The position numbers were made by a program, and so were the translations under genes. Below the pieces are notes generated by a model. The model saw only the letters and a list, made by a program, of their open reading frames with translations, had not been told where the DNA came from and did not search any database. 5,193 nt of DNA from Lachnospiraceae bacterium (lineage in GTDB: Bacteria; Bacillota; Clostridia; Lachnospirales; Lachnospiraceae): NCBI GenBank assembly GCA_003488965.1, contig DNJW01000039.1:894-6086 (forward strand), written 5' to 3'. Positions 5,143 to 5,193 of the stretch are shown here, piece by piece. The stretch's first letter is position 1. Each line of letters opens with the position of its first letter.

Positions 5143-5193
5143 TTACCCCCATTTCTGCGCTGCTTTATGGCGCATCTCAAGTTTGTGGATGCA
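5143..5193 (-). CDS. Possible C-terminal tail of an upstream minus-strand gene (partial)
   Basis: The minus-strand frame entering at the right edge is open for 16 codons (CIHKLEMRHKAAQKWG) and ends in TAA at 5145-5143. Only two bases separate that stop from the chosen DUF2508 ATG. The tight spacing suggests a coupled gene pair. The tail is too short to identify and does not look like the usual C-terminus of RecR, the common neighbour of YaaL-type genes. Sixteen open codons can occur by chance. Confidence 0.3.
   Translation of the reverse strand, partial: CIHKLEMRHKAAQKWG
5146..5150 (-). promoter_or_regulatory. G-rich ribosome binding site for the DUF2508 gene
   Basis: On the minus strand GGGGG lies 5 nt before the ATG at 5140-5138. 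The TAA at 5145-5143, lying between them, could end an upstream reading frame. This is a G-run and not a textbook AGGAGG. It decides the start only in the sense that no better element precedes the alternative ATGs. Confidence 0.45.

Overview
The window looks like a flagellar filament locus from a motile Clostridia-class Firmicute, probably a Lachnospiraceae relative. The evidence is the flagellin N-terminus (MKISYNAPAMIAHNAL), the FliS variant with a long C-terminal tail ending in GFRV, a very large flagellar-locus protein of the DUF6240 type, and a neighbouring DUF2508 (YaaL-like) gene typical of Gram-positive spore-former relatives. The family assignments come from recognising the sequences, not from a search.

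Layout: positions 1-57 hold a short upstream stretch and a Shine-Dalgarno sequence. A 1057-residue protein follows (58-3231, +). It has no signal peptide, carries about nine degenerate copies of a helix-capping module, and ends in a domain resembling the C-terminal domain of the hook-length protein FliK. Its stop overlaps the start of a 387-residue flagellin (3228-4391, +) in an ATGA junction. The flagellin has conserved D0/D1 ends and a short Pro/Asp-rich central region with a C8 tract. After 23 nt comes fliS (4415-4891, +), the flagellin export chaperone. A convergent DUF2508 gene (4853-5140, -) overlaps the end of fliS by 39 bp. The only strong hairpin that could end the flagellar transcript lies inside this gene. 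Its start seems coupled to the tail of another minus-strand ORF that enters from the right edge.

How it fits together: the three plus-strand genes look co-transcribed (ATGA overlap, then a 23-nt gap). Flagellin is needed in far larger amounts than the protein encoded before it. A sigma-28-like element (exact CCGATAT -10) inside the 3' end of the large gene, about 190 bp before the flagellin start, could supply that extra expression. FliS would keep the flagellin unpolymerised until export. The large protein is the least understood part. Its place in a filament operon, lack of a signal peptide and FliK-like end suggest a substrate or regulator of the flagellar type III export apparatus, but its function is unknown.

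No tRNA, rRNA, CRISPR array, insertion sequence or phage gene is visible. There is no gene-free stretch longer than 300 bases.
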